From contig NZ_FNIA01000003.1 of the NCBI RefSeq assembly GCF_900103505.1, positions 186,001 to 250,000 on the forward strand: a stretch of 64,000 nucleotides of DNA, read 5' to 3'. Positions within the stretch are counted from its first letter, which is position 1, and every line of letters starts with the position of its first letter. The notes beneath the pieces were generated by a model that had not been told where the DNA came from, made no database searches, and saw nothing but the letters and a program-made list of their open reading frames with translations. The position numbers and the translations under genes are program-made. This document shows positions 44,862 to 53,856 of this stretch, piece by piece. The DNA comes from Haloarchaeobius iranensis (GTDB lineage: Archaea > Halobacteriota > Halobacteria > Halobacteriales > Natrialbaceae).

Positions 44862-47273
44862 GTGCGCATCGTGAACAAAGAGACGACGAGACGCGCGGTC
44901 CTCTCGGCCGTCCTCGGGGCGGGGGTCGGGGGGATGGCGCTGACAGACGCCCGGTCGTACCTGGAACGGTTCGCCCCGGGCTCGGGAACGGTGTGGGGCG
45001 CAGCGAACCGGAACGCGGCCGGACGGGTCGAGAGCCCGTACGGTGCGGCGACGGTCAGCTACGACGACGACCACGTCCCCCACGTGGAAGCCGACGACGA
45101 GCGAGCGGTGTACTTCGCGGTCGGCTACTGCCACGGAGCGGACCGCCTCTTCCAGATGGACCTCTACCGACGGCTGATGGCGGGCGAGCTCTCGGCGGTC
45201 GTCGGGGACGTGGCGGTCGACTCCGACGTGTTCCACCGGCAGCTCGACTTCGCGGGGGCTGCCGAGGCGACGTGGGAGCGCGCCGAGGGCACCCCGACCG
45301 GCGACGTGGTCAAGGCGTACGTCGACGGGGTGAACCGGGCGCTTGAGCAGGAGTCGACGCCGCTGGAGTACCGGCTGCTGTCGTTCGAGCCGCGCGAGTG
45401 GACGCCCACGGCGAGCCTGCTCATCTCGAAGCAGATCTCGTGGGGGCTCACGGGCTCGTTCCGCACGCTTCGGAGGGCGCTGGCGCGGGAGCGGCTCGGG
45501 AGCGAGGCGACCGAGGAACTGTACCCCCGACCCATGGACCACGGCGTCCCCATCATCCGCGAGTCTGGTGGTGGGGCGTCCGTCGTGACGGGTTCGGCAG
45601 ACGCCGCGACGCCCGAACCGGGGCTCGTCTCCTGGCTCGAATCGTTCGGGACGGACCCCGGGATCGGTTCGAACTCGTGGGTGCTCTCCGGGGAGCAGAC
45701 CGCCTCGGGCGACCCTATCGTCGCCAACGACCCGCACCTCAACCTCACCGTGCCGCCGGTCTGGTACGAGCAGCACGTCGTCGGCCCGGACCCGCTCGAC
45801 GTGCGCGGCGTCTGCTTCCCCGGCGTCCCCTTCGTCATCATCGGCCAGAACCACGCCGGGGCGTGGGGCTTCACCAACGCCGGGGCGGACGTCATCGACT
45901 TCTACACGTACGAGACGACGGGCGACGGGAGCTACCGCTACGGCGAGGAGACCCGGGAGTTCGACACGCGGACAGAGACGGTCGAGGTGGCCGACGGCGA
46001 GGACGTCGCGGTGACGGTAAAGCGGTCCGTCCACGGCTCGGTGCTCACGCAGTACCCCGACGGCGACGACTTCGAGCAGGCCGACGAACTCGGCGTCGCG
46101 TGGACTGGGCTCTCGGCGACGCGGACCGTCGAGGCGGTCCGCGAACTCAACGTGGCTGACGGACTCGAGGAGGCGGCGGCGGCCATCAGGAAGTTCGACG
46201 AGCCGACACAGAACTTCGTCTACGCAGACGCGGACGGGGACACCTACTACTGGGTGACCGGGCAGATACCCATCCGAACGACGGACGGCGAGCCGGTGCA
46301 GGGCACCCGCGTCTTCGACGGCTCCGCCCGCGAGGGCGAGTGGGGGCCGGGCTACACGCCGTTCGGTGAGTCTTCGTGGGAAGGGTTCGTCCCCTACGAG
46401 GAGAAGCCCGGCGTCCGGAACCCGGACTACCTCGCGACGGCGAACCAGCGGCTCACGGACGACCCCGAGCACTACCTCTCGGAGGGGTACGCGCCGCCGT
46501 TCCGGGGCGGTCGCATCTACGACCGGCTCGACGAGCGCGCGGCGAGCGACGAGTCGATGGACGCGGCGTTCGCTCGCGACGTACAGCTCGATGTCGTCGA
46601 CGGGCGGTACGAGCTGTTCCGTCCCATCGTCGGGGAGGCCGTCGAGGAAGGACTCCCCGTGATGGTCGACGTGGACCCACCCGTCTCACCGGCCGCGCTG
46701 CTCGACTGGGACGGTGGGATGCGCCCCGGCGACCCCGAACCGCTCCTGTTCGAGCACTGGCTCCGCGCCTTCCGCGACCGGACGTTCGAGGCCGCGTTCG
46801 CCGACGCGGGCCTTCCGGAGGATTTCTCGAAGCCGAACCTGTGGGTCCTGGGGACGCTCCCGCCGGACAGTGAGTGGTTCGACGGCGACCGGGCGGCCGT
46901 CGCCGCCGCCGCGATGAGTGACGCGCTCGAGACGCTCTCGGACGAGGGCTGGGAGGACTACGGCGACTGGAACCGGGTCCGCTTCGAGCACCCGTTCGAC
47001 CAGCCGTTCCTGAACTACGACCAGCTCCGGACGTCGGGCTCGCCGGGCACGGTTCGGAACTTCCGGAGCGAGTCCTCGCGGGGGGCGAGCTGGCGCATGG
47101 TCGCCACGTTCGACGGGGAGTCCCGGGCCATCCTCCCGGGTGGCAACTCGGGCGACTACTTCTCCGACCACTACGACGACCAGCTCCGCGACTGGGCGGA
47201 CGGCGAGTACAAGTCGATGGCGCGGACGGTGCCCGACGGCGTCGACGTGACCTTCGAGGAGGGAGACGGATGA
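44862..47273 (+). CDS. Penicillin acylase family (Ntn) amidohydrolase, Tat-exported
   Basis: 803 residues. Start is GTG 44862 or the GTG three codons later. TTRRAVLSAVLG is a Tat-type signal. Alpha-chain HVPHVEADDERAVYFAVGYCHGADRLFQMD, then the autocleavage site GIG|SNSW with Ser270 as nucleophile, and beta-chain VANDPHLNLTVPPVWYEQHVV. Cleaves amide bonds, perhaps acyl-homoserine lactones or acylated amines; the substrate is not known. A small membrane protein gene follows by ATGA overlap. Confidence 0.9.
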   Translation: MRIVNKETTRRAVLSAVLGAGVGGMALTDARSYLERFAPGSGTVWGAANRNAAGRVESPYGAATVSYDDDHVPHVEADDERAVYFAVGYCHGADRLFQMDLYRRLMAGELSAVVGDVAVDSDVFHRQLDFAGAAEATWERAEGTPTGDVVKAYVDGVNRALEQESTPLEYRLLSFEPREWTPTASLLISKQISWGLTGSFRTLRRALARERLGSEATEELYPRPMDHGVPIIRESGGGASVVTGSADAATPEPGLVSWLESFGTDPGIGSNSWVLSGEQTASGDPIVANDPHLNLTVPPVWYEQHVVGPDPLDVRGVCFPGVPFVIIGQNHAGAWGFTNAGADVIDFYTYETTGDGSYRYGEETREFDTRTETVEVADGEDVAVTVKRSVHGSVLTQYPDGDDFEQADELGVAWTGLSATRTVEAVRELNVADGLEEAAAAIRKFDEPTQNFVYADADGDTYYWVTGQIPIRTTDGEPVQGTRVFDGSAREGEWGPGYTPFGESSWEGFVPYEEKPGVRNPDYLATANQRLTDDPEHYLSEGYAPPFRGGRIYDRLDERAASDESMDAAFARDVQLDVVDGRYELFRPIVGEAVEEGLPVMVDVDPPVSPAALLDWDGGMRPGDPEPLLFEHWLRAFRDRTFEAAFADAGLPEDFSKPNLWVLGTLPPDSEWFDGDRAAVAAAAMSDALETLSDEGWEDYGDWNRVRFEHPFDQPFLNYDQLRTSGSPGTVRNFRSESSRGASWRMVATFDGESRAILPGGNSGDYFSDHYDDQLRDWADGEYKSMARTVPDGVDVTFEEGDG

Positions 47274-47605
47274 CGCCGGAGTTCCTCACCGAACTGCGCG
47301 CGGACGAACGGCGCCGTGTCGCGGCGACGAACGGTGCGGTCCTGCTCGGCGTCGGCCTCTCGCTGTTCCACTGGTCGGGGCTGTTGCTCGCTGGTGCGCT
47401 GGCGTCGCTCCCCCAGCGGTCCATCCCCCGCGGCATCGGCGCGGGCTTCGGCGTCGGGGTGCTGGCCGTCATCGTGTTCCTCGGACAGCTCTGGCTGGCG
47501 GGCACCCTCGGACTCGTGCTCGGGATGGGCCAGCCGACGTGGCTCGCGCTGGGCCTCGGCCTCGGGCTGCCGACCGTCGGCGCGCTCGTGCGCGGAGTCG
47601 TCTGA
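47270..47605 (+). CDS. Membrane protein coupled to the acylase
   Basis: 111 residues with three to four hydrophobic segments (VLLGVGLSLFHWSGLLLAGAL, FGVGVLAVIVFLGQLWLAG, and two glycine-leucine-rich stretches). ATGA overlap with the acylase gene. Family not recognised. Perhaps a membrane partner or anchor. Confidence 0.6.
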   Translation: MTPEFLTELRADERRRVAATNGAVLLGVGLSLFHWSGLLLAGALASLPQRSIPRGIGAGFGVGVLAVIVFLGQLWLAGTLGLVLGMGQPTWLALGLGLGLPTVGALVRGVV

Positions 47606-47676
47606 GTTCAGCCACCCTCGGCGGCAGAGACCGCCGGCGCTGTCGGTTCGGCTGCCGGAAAACGCGACGGACCGTC

Positions 47677-48756
47677 TCAGTCGTCGGCCGCCGAGCGCTG
47701 TGAGGTCGCGGGTACCGCTATCTCGCCGGCGTCCAGCTCGGCCTCGACCTCGCGGACCGCCTGGACCATGTTCCGCATCTTGCCGAAGGCGACCTCGCGG
47801 GGGAGCAGCTTCACGCCGCAGTCGGGCGAGATGACGAGCCGCTCCGGCGGGACGACCTCCAGCCCCTTCCGGACGTTCTCCTTGATCTCCTCGACGGGTT
47901 CGACCTCGGCGGTGTGGGCGTCGACGACACCGAGCGCGAGGTCCTTCGTGAACTCGTCGGCGGTGAAGACGTCGAGCTGCTCGTAGTCGCCGTTGGCGAG
48001 CTCGAGGTCGAACTCGTCGACCGGGTAGTCGAGGATCTCGGGGTAGATGCGCGAGTAGTCGCCGTAGCAGACGTGCAGGCCGATGCGGACGTCCTCCTCG
48101 ATACTGTCCGCGATGCGCTCCAGGCACTCGCCGACGATGGCGTGGTCGTCCGGCGTCGTCGCGAGCGCGGGCTCGTCGATCTGGATGTAGCGCGCGCCGG
48201 CGTCGACGAGCTTCTCGATCTCCTCGTTGACCAGGTCCGCGAGGTCGTACGCGAGCGCCTCGTCGTCCTCGTAGGCCTCGTTGAACGACCAGTTCGCGAG
48301 GGTGTACGGGCCGGTGATGGGAACCTTGACGGGCCGCTCGGCGGCGTCGGCGGTGAACTCGTACTCGTCGACGAGCCAGCTCTCGTCGTAGGCGACATCG
48401 TCGACGACGCTGGGCTTGTCGAAGTAGTTGTGGCCCCACACTTTCACGGGTCCGTTGAACTCGTAGCCCTCGATGCGGTGGGCGAAGAACTCCACCATCT
48501 CGTTGCGGCGCATCTCGCCGTCGACGACGACGTCGAGCCCGGCGCGTTCGTGCTCGTCCGTGATGAGCCGGCAGGCGTCGTCCTTGGCCTCGGCCCAGTC
48601 CTCCGCGTCGAACTCGTGGTCGGGGTCCTCGTAGAGCTCCTTCGCGCGGTTCAGCCACTTCGGCTTGGGGTAGCTCCCGACGACGGTCGTCAGGAGGAAG
48701 TGGTCGTTCGGGTGGGCCTCGGGCCGGAACTGGTCGCGGTTCTCGTTGGTCGTCAT
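47677..48756 (-). CDS. metE: MetE-type methionine synthase, catalytic (C-terminal-like) subunit
   Basis: 359 residues, a stand-alone cobalamin-independent catalytic barrel. TTVVGSYPKPKWLNRAKELY opens it; zinc ligands are visible as H-x-C in RIGLHVCYGDY and a later Cys in ISPDCGVKLL. Overlaps the upstream related gene by ATGA. Homocysteine methylation is predicted; methyl donor (folate or methyl-corrinoid) cannot be deduced. Confidence 0.85.
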   Translation of the reverse strand: MTTNENRDQFRPEAHPNDHFLLTTVVGSYPKPKWLNRAKELYEDPDHEFDAEDWAEAKDDACRLITDEHERAGLDVVVDGEMRRNEMVEFFAHRIEGYEFNGPVKVWGHNYFDKPSVVDDVAYDESWLVDEYEFTADAAERPVKVPITGPYTLANWSFNEAYEDDEALAYDLADLVNEEIEKLVDAGARYIQIDEPALATTPDDHAIVGECLERIADSIEEDVRIGLHVCYGDYSRIYPEILDYPVDEFDLELANGDYEQLDVFTADEFTKDLALGVVDAHTAEVEPVEEIKENVRKGLEVVPPERLVISPDCGVKLLPREVAFGKMRNMVQAVREVEAELDAGEIAVPATSQRSAADD

Positions 48757-49757
48757 GCTTGCACCTCCGTCTCGGCGAGGGCGACGGCATCGGCCGCCGC
48801 CTCGACCTTCGCCTCGAACTTGCTGTAGGGCAGGTAGAACGTCTCGGTGTTCGTCGTCACGTACGTCGTGTCGAACTCGGCGACCGGGAGGTTGTCGAAC
48901 ACCCAGTCGACGCGCTCGTTGATGGCCTCGGGCTCCTCGACGAGCGTGTTCTGGCCGTCGAGCAGACCGAGTGCGATGTCGTCGGTCGCGCCGTACTCCT
49001 GCAGGTTGTACAGGTTCGCATCGTGGTCGGAGACGAAGTCGAAGCCCACGGCGTTCACGTCGGCGTCGAGGAGGTGAGCGTACACCTTCTCGTCGAGCGC
49101 GCCCCAGTACGGGTGGACGACGACATCGGCGTCGACCGCGTCGGCGACCGTCGTGACGGCCTCGGGGACCTCCGAATCGAGCCCCTCGTCGGGCGCGCTC
49201 TCGACGAGCGACGGTTCGAGCAGGAACAGCGTCTCGACATCGGGGAAGGCGTCGGCCTCACCGGCGAGGAAGTCGGCGACAGCGTGGAGGAACTCGGTCT
49301 CGTCGCCGTAGTGCTCGTCGGTGGCGAGGTCTGCCAGCGAGTACGGGCCCGGGAGCACGGCCTGCAGCCCGTCGTCGACCCGCTCCGCGGCGGCGTCGAG
49401 TTCGGCGGCCACGTCGCCGTCGAACGTCAGGTCGTCCTGCACGACCGGCTCGCGGTAGAAGTTGTTGTTGTCGTAGTAGCGGACGATGCCGCGGGTCTCG
49501 ACGTTGTCGTGAACCGCCAGCGGGTGCGCGAGCATGTCGTCCCAGCGGAGCTGGCCCTCGACGACGCGGTCGAGCCCGGCGTCGGTCTGCACGTCGACGA
49601 CCTCGGTGCGCGCGCGGTCGTAGGCGTCCTGCAGTTCGGGGCCCTCGTCACCGGAGATGAGGTCGCCCTTCTGGTGGCCCTTGCGGTCCGAGAGCTCCGA
49701 TTTCGCCCAGTCGGGGAGGGGAAACAGTCCTGGTGTCGTCGCGACGAGGTCTGTCAT
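48753..49757 (-). CDS. MetE-like paralog lacking zinc ligands (partner of the catalytic subunit)
   Basis: 334 residues from ATG 49757, preceded by a TATA (tttaatatttt) ~33 nt upstream. It shares the MetE barrel framework (TTPGLFPLPDWAK, QLRWDDMLAHPL, LPGPYSLADLATDEHYG) but the H-x-C pair is replaced by VVHPYWG, and no PDCG-like cysteine is present; no cysteine is seen at all. It may bind methyl donor or substrate for the catalytic subunit, like the N-terminal half of full MetE. Confidence 0.75.
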   Translation of the reverse strand: MTDLVATTPGLFPLPDWAKSELSDRKGHQKGDLISGDEGPELQDAYDRARTEVVDVQTDAGLDRVVEGQLRWDDMLAHPLAVHDNVETRGIVRYYDNNNFYREPVVQDDLTFDGDVAAELDAAAERVDDGLQAVLPGPYSLADLATDEHYGDETEFLHAVADFLAGEADAFPDVETLFLLEPSLVESAPDEGLDSEVPEAVTTVADAVDADVVVHPYWGALDEKVYAHLLDADVNAVGFDFVSDHDANLYNLQEYGATDDIALGLLDGQNTLVEEPEAINERVDWVFDNLPVAEFDTTYVTTNTETFYLPYSKFEAKVEAAADAVALAETEVQA

Positions 49758-49784
49758 CTTACTCCCGGCTTGGCTATGCGGGTG

Positions 49785-49795
49785 TTTAATATTTT
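49785..49795 (-). promoter_or_regulatory. TATA box of the metE operon
   Basis: Minus-strand aaaatattaaa centred ~33 nt upstream of ATG 49757, in GC-rich DNA, clearly distinct from the hemK-like gene ending at 49823. Confidence 0.6.
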
Positions 49796-49822
49796 CGAAC
49801 AATGGAGATGCGTGTGGGTTAT

Positions 49823-50407
49823 CTACCGCAGGAGCTTCAGCACGGTCAGCGTCTCGAACGGGAACGACTCGTCCCGGAGCGCGACCGCGCTGAACCCGTT
49901 GGCGGCGGCGCGGTCGACGACCGCGTCGACGCCGGTGAGCGAGGAGACCAGCAGGTACACCGCACCGTCCGGCGCGAGCACGCGCCCCACGTCGTCGAGG
50001 AACGGGTCGATGACCGCCCGGCCGTCCTCGCCGCCGGTCAGTGCGACCTCCATCCAGTCGTTGCGGGCCGCGGCCTCGTCGGCCGGCAGGTACGGCGGGT
50101 TGAACACCACGGCGTCGAGGCGGCCGTCCCGGAACGGCTCCACGAGGTCCGCGCGCACGACCTGCACACCGTGCTCGCTCCGCTCGCGTGCCTGCTCGCA
50201 GGCGTGTGGGTTCAGGTCGGTCGCGACGACCGACGCCTCGGTCGCCGCCGCGATTCGCTCCGCTACGTAACCCGAGCCGGTGCCGACCTCGACGACGGTC
50301 CCCGACACCCCGTCGGCGAGCGCCGCCTCGGCGAGCAGGTGCGAGTCCTCCGCGGGCTGGTACACCTCGGTCTCGACGCCGCGGCGCTCGGCCAGGTCGT
50401 CGGCCAT
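49823..50407 (-). CDS. HemK2/Mtq2-like N5-glutamine methyltransferase
   Basis: 194 residues. SAM-binding VVEVGTGSGYVAERIA (motif I), DLNPHACEQAR, and the NPPY active-site tetrapeptide in VVFNPPYLPADEAA. The compact length and YQPAEDSHLLAEAAL start match the archaeal/eukaryotic class that methylates the GGQ glutamine of a release factor. Starts directly after the mscS stop; part of the ksgA region. Confidence 0.87.
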   Translation of the reverse strand: MADDLAERRGVETEVYQPAEDSHLLAEAALADGVSGTVVEVGTGSGYVAERIAAATEASVVATDLNPHACEQARERSEHGVQVVRADLVEPFRDGRLDAVVFNPPYLPADEAAARNDWMEVALTGGEDGRAVIDPFLDDVGRVLAPDGAVYLLVSSLTGVDAVVDRAAANGFSAVALRDESFPFETLTVLKLLR

Positions 50408-51604
50408 CTACTCCTCACCTCCGTCCGGCGCCGGTTCGGCGGCTCCGGTGACCGACTCCGCGACCCGCTCGTCCCCCCGCGAGGCGAGGGTCCGCTGCGG
50501 GAACGGTATCTCGACGCCCGCCTCGTCGAACGCCTCCTTCACTGCGGTGACGACCGCCGTCCTGGCGCGCCACTTCCGGCGCGCACTCGGGTTGTCGATC
50601 CAGAACCGGACGCCGAGCACGACCGCCGAGTCGCCGAAGCGCTTGACGATGACCTGTGGCGTCGGCACCGTCAGGATGGTGTCGAGGTCGTCGATGGCCG
50701 CTGCGGCAGTCTCGACGGCTTCGTCGACGTCGCTGTCGTAGTCGACCCCCACCTCGACCTCCAGCCGGAGTCGGCCCTTCCGCGAGCGGTTGGTGATCTG
50801 CTGGCCGCTCACCACGTCGTTCGGAATCATCACGTACTCCCCGTCGAACGTCTGGATGCGCGTGTTGAAGATGGAGATGTCGGTGACGATACCATCGACC
50901 CCGCCGATCTCGATCCAGTCGCCGATCTCGAACGGACGCGAGAACATCAGCACGAAGCCCGCGAGTACCGCACCGAGCGTCTGTCTCGCGGCCATGCCGA
51001 CCACGATACCCGCGAAGCCGGCACCGACCAGCAACCCGGTCAGCTGGACGTCCCAGACCCCGAGCGCGACGATGGCCGCACTCGTCCAGAGCACGACCTG
51101 GGAGAGGCGGTAGGTGAGCCGTCGCTGGTGGTCCGAGAAGGCCTCGGTCGTCGCGAGGTAGTCCTCCAGCACCCGCTTGACGAGCCGCGAGAGGATGTGC
51201 GTGAGCAGGACGAGGACCACCGAGATGAGCACCTTGTCCGCGTCGCTCGTCGTCACCGGCAGGTTCCGCATCGCGGTCGCGACCTCGTCGGCGCTCGACC
51301 AGACGCCGACCACGACCGACGACGACGCGAACACGGCAACGCCGATGAGCAACAGCGTCAGCACGTCTGCGACGGTGTTCCCGAACCGGTCGCGCAGCTC
51401 CCCCTGCACGCGGTTGGTGACGTAGCCGATAGCCGCGAGGAACGCGACCGCGGTGACTGTCGCGACGACCCGGAGCACCGGACTCTCGACCACGTCGGCG
51501 AGTCCGTTCACCGCCTCGACGAGGTCGCTCACCCAGGTCCCGTCGCCGGACTGGAGGCCCACGGCGGCGCGGGCGAGTACCGGACGGACGCCGGTCTCAG
51601 TCAT
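50408..51604 (-). CDS. mscS: MscS-family mechanosensitive channel
   Basis: 398 residues. Several N-terminal helices, then pore helix TM3 region LLVGAGFAGIVVGMAARQTLGAVLAGF and the beta domain RPFEIGDWIEIGGVDGIVTDISIFNTRI with the conserved IPNDVVSGQQITNRSR motif. Releases osmolytes on hypo-osmotic shock. Overlaps the ksgA end by 8 nt, so it is in the L21e-RpoF-DUF655-KsgA-HemK run. Confidence 0.92.
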   Translation of the reverse strand: MTETGVRPVLARAAVGLQSGDGTWVSDLVEAVNGLADVVESPVLRVVATVTAVAFLAAIGYVTNRVQGELRDRFGNTVADVLTLLLIGVAVFASSSVVVGVWSSADEVATAMRNLPVTTSDADKVLISVVLVLLTHILSRLVKRVLEDYLATTEAFSDHQRRLTYRLSQVVLWTSAAIVALGVWDVQLTGLLVGAGFAGIVVGMAARQTLGAVLAGFVLMFSRPFEIGDWIEIGGVDGIVTDISIFNTRIQTFDGEYVMIPNDVVSGQQITNRSRKGRLRLEVEVGVDYDSDVDEAVETAAAAIDDLDTILTVPTPQVIVKRFGDSAVVLGVRFWIDNPSARRKWRARTAVVTAVKEAFDEAGVEIPFPQRTLASRGDERVAESVTGAAEPAPDGGEE

Positions 51605-52436
51605 CCGACGGACCACGGCCGACGTCGGCCGCGAGCGTCGCCAGTTCGGCGAAGGTCTCCGGTGGGAGCTTCCCGGCCCGCTTGCTCATCAGGTCCTCGT
51701 CAGCCGCCTCGACCACGGCGTCGGCGTCGTCCAGCCCGGAGATGTGCGCCGTGTTCCGGACGGCGTTGCGCATCGTCTTCCGGCGCTGGGTGAACACCGC
51801 CTTCACGAAGTCGAGGAAGAACTCCTCGTCGTCGACCTCGTAGTCGGGCGTTCTCGGCGTACAGCGGACCACCGCACTGTCGACCTGCGGCGGCGGCGAG
51901 AACGCCTCGGCGGGGATGGTCTCGACCAGTTCCACGTCGGCGTAATGCTGCGTGCTCACCGAGAGCCGGCCGTAGTCGTCGGTCCCCGGCTCGGCGACCA
52001 TCCGATCGGCGAACTCCTGCTGGAACATCAGCACGAGCGGCCGTTCCAGGGGGAGCAGCCGGAACGTGATGGGGCTCGAGACGCCGTACGGCAGGTTCGA
52101 CACCGACGCCGTGAACTCGGGGAGGTCGACCTCGAGGGCGTCCCCCTCGACGACGGTCAATCGTCCCGCCTCGCGCTCCGCGGCGAACTCCTCGCGGAGG
52201 AAGGCGGCGAGCTTCGGGTCGCGCTCGATGGCGGTGACGTGGTCGGCCGACGCGAGCAGCCGGTCGGTCAGTGCGCCGTTGCCCGCACCGATCTCCAGCA
52301 GATGCTCGTGGTCGGCCGTCTCGGGGAGGTAGTCTGGCAGTCGGTCGAGGACGCGGTCGTCAACGAGGAAGTGCTGGTCGCGGTCGGGGTCGCCGCGGAC
52401 CCCCGCCCGGGCCAGCAGTCCGTCGGGGTCTCTCAT
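51597..52436 (-). CDS. rsmA: 16S rRNA dimethyladenosine transferase
   Basis: 279 residues. DQHFLVDDRVLDRLPDYL opening, SAM motif LLEIGAGNGALTDRLL, ERDPKLAAFLREEF, and the adenine-binding NLPYGVSSPITFRLL (NLPY). Dimethylates two adjacent adenines in helix 45 of 16S rRNA, a late 30S maturation step. In the conserved archaeal order after DUF655. Confidence 0.95.
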   Translation of the reverse strand: MRDPDGLLARAGVRGDPDRDQHFLVDDRVLDRLPDYLPETADHEHLLEIGAGNGALTDRLLASADHVTAIERDPKLAAFLREEFAAEREAGRLTVVEGDALEVDLPEFTASVSNLPYGVSSPITFRLLPLERPLVLMFQQEFADRMVAEPGTDDYGRLSVSTQHYADVELVETIPAEAFSPPPQVDSAVVRCTPRTPDYEVDDEEFFLDFVKAVFTQRRKTMRNAVRNTAHISGLDDADAVVEAADEDLMSKRAGKLPPETFAELATLAADVGRGPSDD

Positions 52437-52476
52437 CGATTGCCCCCGGCTACGGGACCGGGAGGGAAAAAGCCGC

Positions 52477-53055
52477 CTACTCGTCGCTGCGGCCGACGAA
52501 CGCCTTGTACTTCAGGTCGTCGTCGCGGAGCTCCTCGAGGATGCGCTCGGCGAGCACGCCGTCAGGGTCGTGCAGGCCGGCGACGCGCTCCTCGAGGTCC
52601 TCGAAGCTCTGGAACGGCTTGCGCTTGCGCTGGTCGAGGATACTGTTGCGCAGTTTCTTGCCGATGCCGGGCAGCAGGTTCAGCTGGTGGAGCCGGAGGG
52701 TGATGGGCTGGGCGTCGTTGTAGAACGCCACGAAGCGGTCCTCCTCGGCCTCTACCACCTCGGCGACGACGTACTCGATCTCCGACTGTGCGCCCGAGGA
52801 GAGGTCGTCGAACTCGATTTCACGGACCCGCTTGACCGTGTCGCCCTGTGGTTCGATGGGTACCTCGTCGTCGATAGCCACGTCTGGCGTCTCCGAGAAG
52901 ACGACCTCGAACAGGCGGAAGTCGCGGGTGCCCAGCGCGTACGCCAGCGGCTCCCGGTCGTAGCCGGCCCGCCCGTCGCTCGAACGGCCGTTGGGAAATA
53001 TATCGAGGACGATGGCGTGGACCGACGCCTCCGCCTCACGTTCGGAATCGCTCAT
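52477..53055 (-). CDS. DUF655 RNA/DNA-associated protein with helix-hairpin-helix
   Basis: 192 residues. N-terminal OB-like strand set (HAIVLDIFPNGRSSDGRAG) and C-terminal HhH motif LNLLPGIGKKLRNSILDQRK. DUF655 proteins accompany RpoF and KsgA in most archaea, and a nucleic-acid role is expected from the HhH; the precise function is unknown. 41 nt before ksgA, 55 nt after rpoF. Confidence 0.9.
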   Translation of the reverse strand: MSDSEREAEASVHAIVLDIFPNGRSSDGRAGYDREPLAYALGTRDFRLFEVVFSETPDVAIDDEVPIEPQGDTVKRVREIEFDDLSSGAQSEIEYVVAEVVEAEEDRFVAFYNDAQPITLRLHQLNLLPGIGKKLRNSILDQRKRKPFQSFEDLEERVAGLHDPDGVLAERILEELRDDDLKYKAFVGRSDE

Positions 53056-53110
53056 TCTATGTACGAGATAGGGGAGGCGCGTATTTAAAAGATGGCGACG
53101 GGGTGCCCGT

Positions 53111-53467
53111 TCAGGCGTACTTCGCGACGACGTTGAGTATCTCGTCGAGCTCGTCGCCGTCGAGCGTGTAGCGCTCCTTGGCGTACACCGAGCGCAGTTC
53201 CGTGCGGTCCTGCGGAAGCAGGTTCGCGATCTTGTACGCCGTCGCCTCGTCGACCTTCTCGAGCTCCTGCAGCTCGTCGACCAGCTCCTGTGCTTCCTCG
53301 ACGTCGAGCACGGCGAAGCGGTGGACGTGCTCGATGGCTCGCGCCAGCTCGTACTGCATCTCGCGCTCCTCGTCGAGGGCCCTCTCCTCCTCGATATCGG
53401 CGAGGAGCTCCTTGACCTTCGGCACGGTCACGTACTCCTCGTCGAGCTTTTCTTTGAATATCGTCAT
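53111..53467 (-). CDS. rpo4: RNA polymerase subunit Rpo4 (RpoF)
   Basis: 118 residues with KEKLDEEYVTVPKVKELLADI (Rpo7 contact) and the HRDC-like C-terminal part ELVDELQELEKVDEATAYKIANLLPQDRTELRSVYAKER. Rpo4/Rpo7 form the stalk of archaeal RNAP that binds nascent RNA. Four nt after eL21. Confidence 0.94.
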   Translation of the reverse strand: MTIFKEKLDEEYVTVPKVKELLADIEEERALDEEREMQYELARAIEHVHRFAVLDVEEAQELVDELQELEKVDEATAYKIANLLPQDRTELRSVYAKERYTLDGDELDEILNVVAKYA

Positions 53468-53471
53468 GCGA

Positions 53472-53762
53472 TTACTGCTGGGCCTTGAGGTGTGCTGCCG
53501 CGACGATGAGGGTCTTCTCCTTGCCGCCGTCCGTGATCTGGACCTTGAACGCGGCGCCCTGTTTCCCGACGACCTCGCCGGTCTGGCCGTCGAAGCGCGG
53601 GTGGTAGCGACCCTTCTGGATCGAGGGGTCGATCTTCAGGTGGACCTTCTGGCCCTCGTCGTACTCCTGAATCGCGCGCTGCGGCGGCGATGTGCCCCGC
53701 TCGCGGGGGTGGTTCTTGAGCTTGTTCCGCGTGTTCTTCATGGGTCCGTTGGAGTTGGGCAT
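53472..53762 (-). CDS. rpl21e: 50S ribosomal protein eL21
   Basis: 96 residues: [20 protein letters not shown] start, [23 protein letters not shown] and [21 protein letters not shown]3-like fold bound to 23S rRNA. First gene of the eL21-Rpo4-DUF655-RsmA-MscS-HemK series. Confidence 0.95.
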   Translation of the reverse strand: MPNSNGPMKNTRNKLKNHPRERGTSPPQRAIQEYDEGQKVHLKIDPSIQKGRYHPRFDGQTGEVVGKQGAAFKVQITDGGKEKTLIVAAAHLKAQQ

Positions 53763-53856
53763 AGTCGTACACCTCCCTTGTCTCGTCGCCGTTATAAATC
53801 GCACGTTGTTCGACTGCCGAAACGCCCGGATTCGGCTCGCAGACGCGGCCGGTCGG

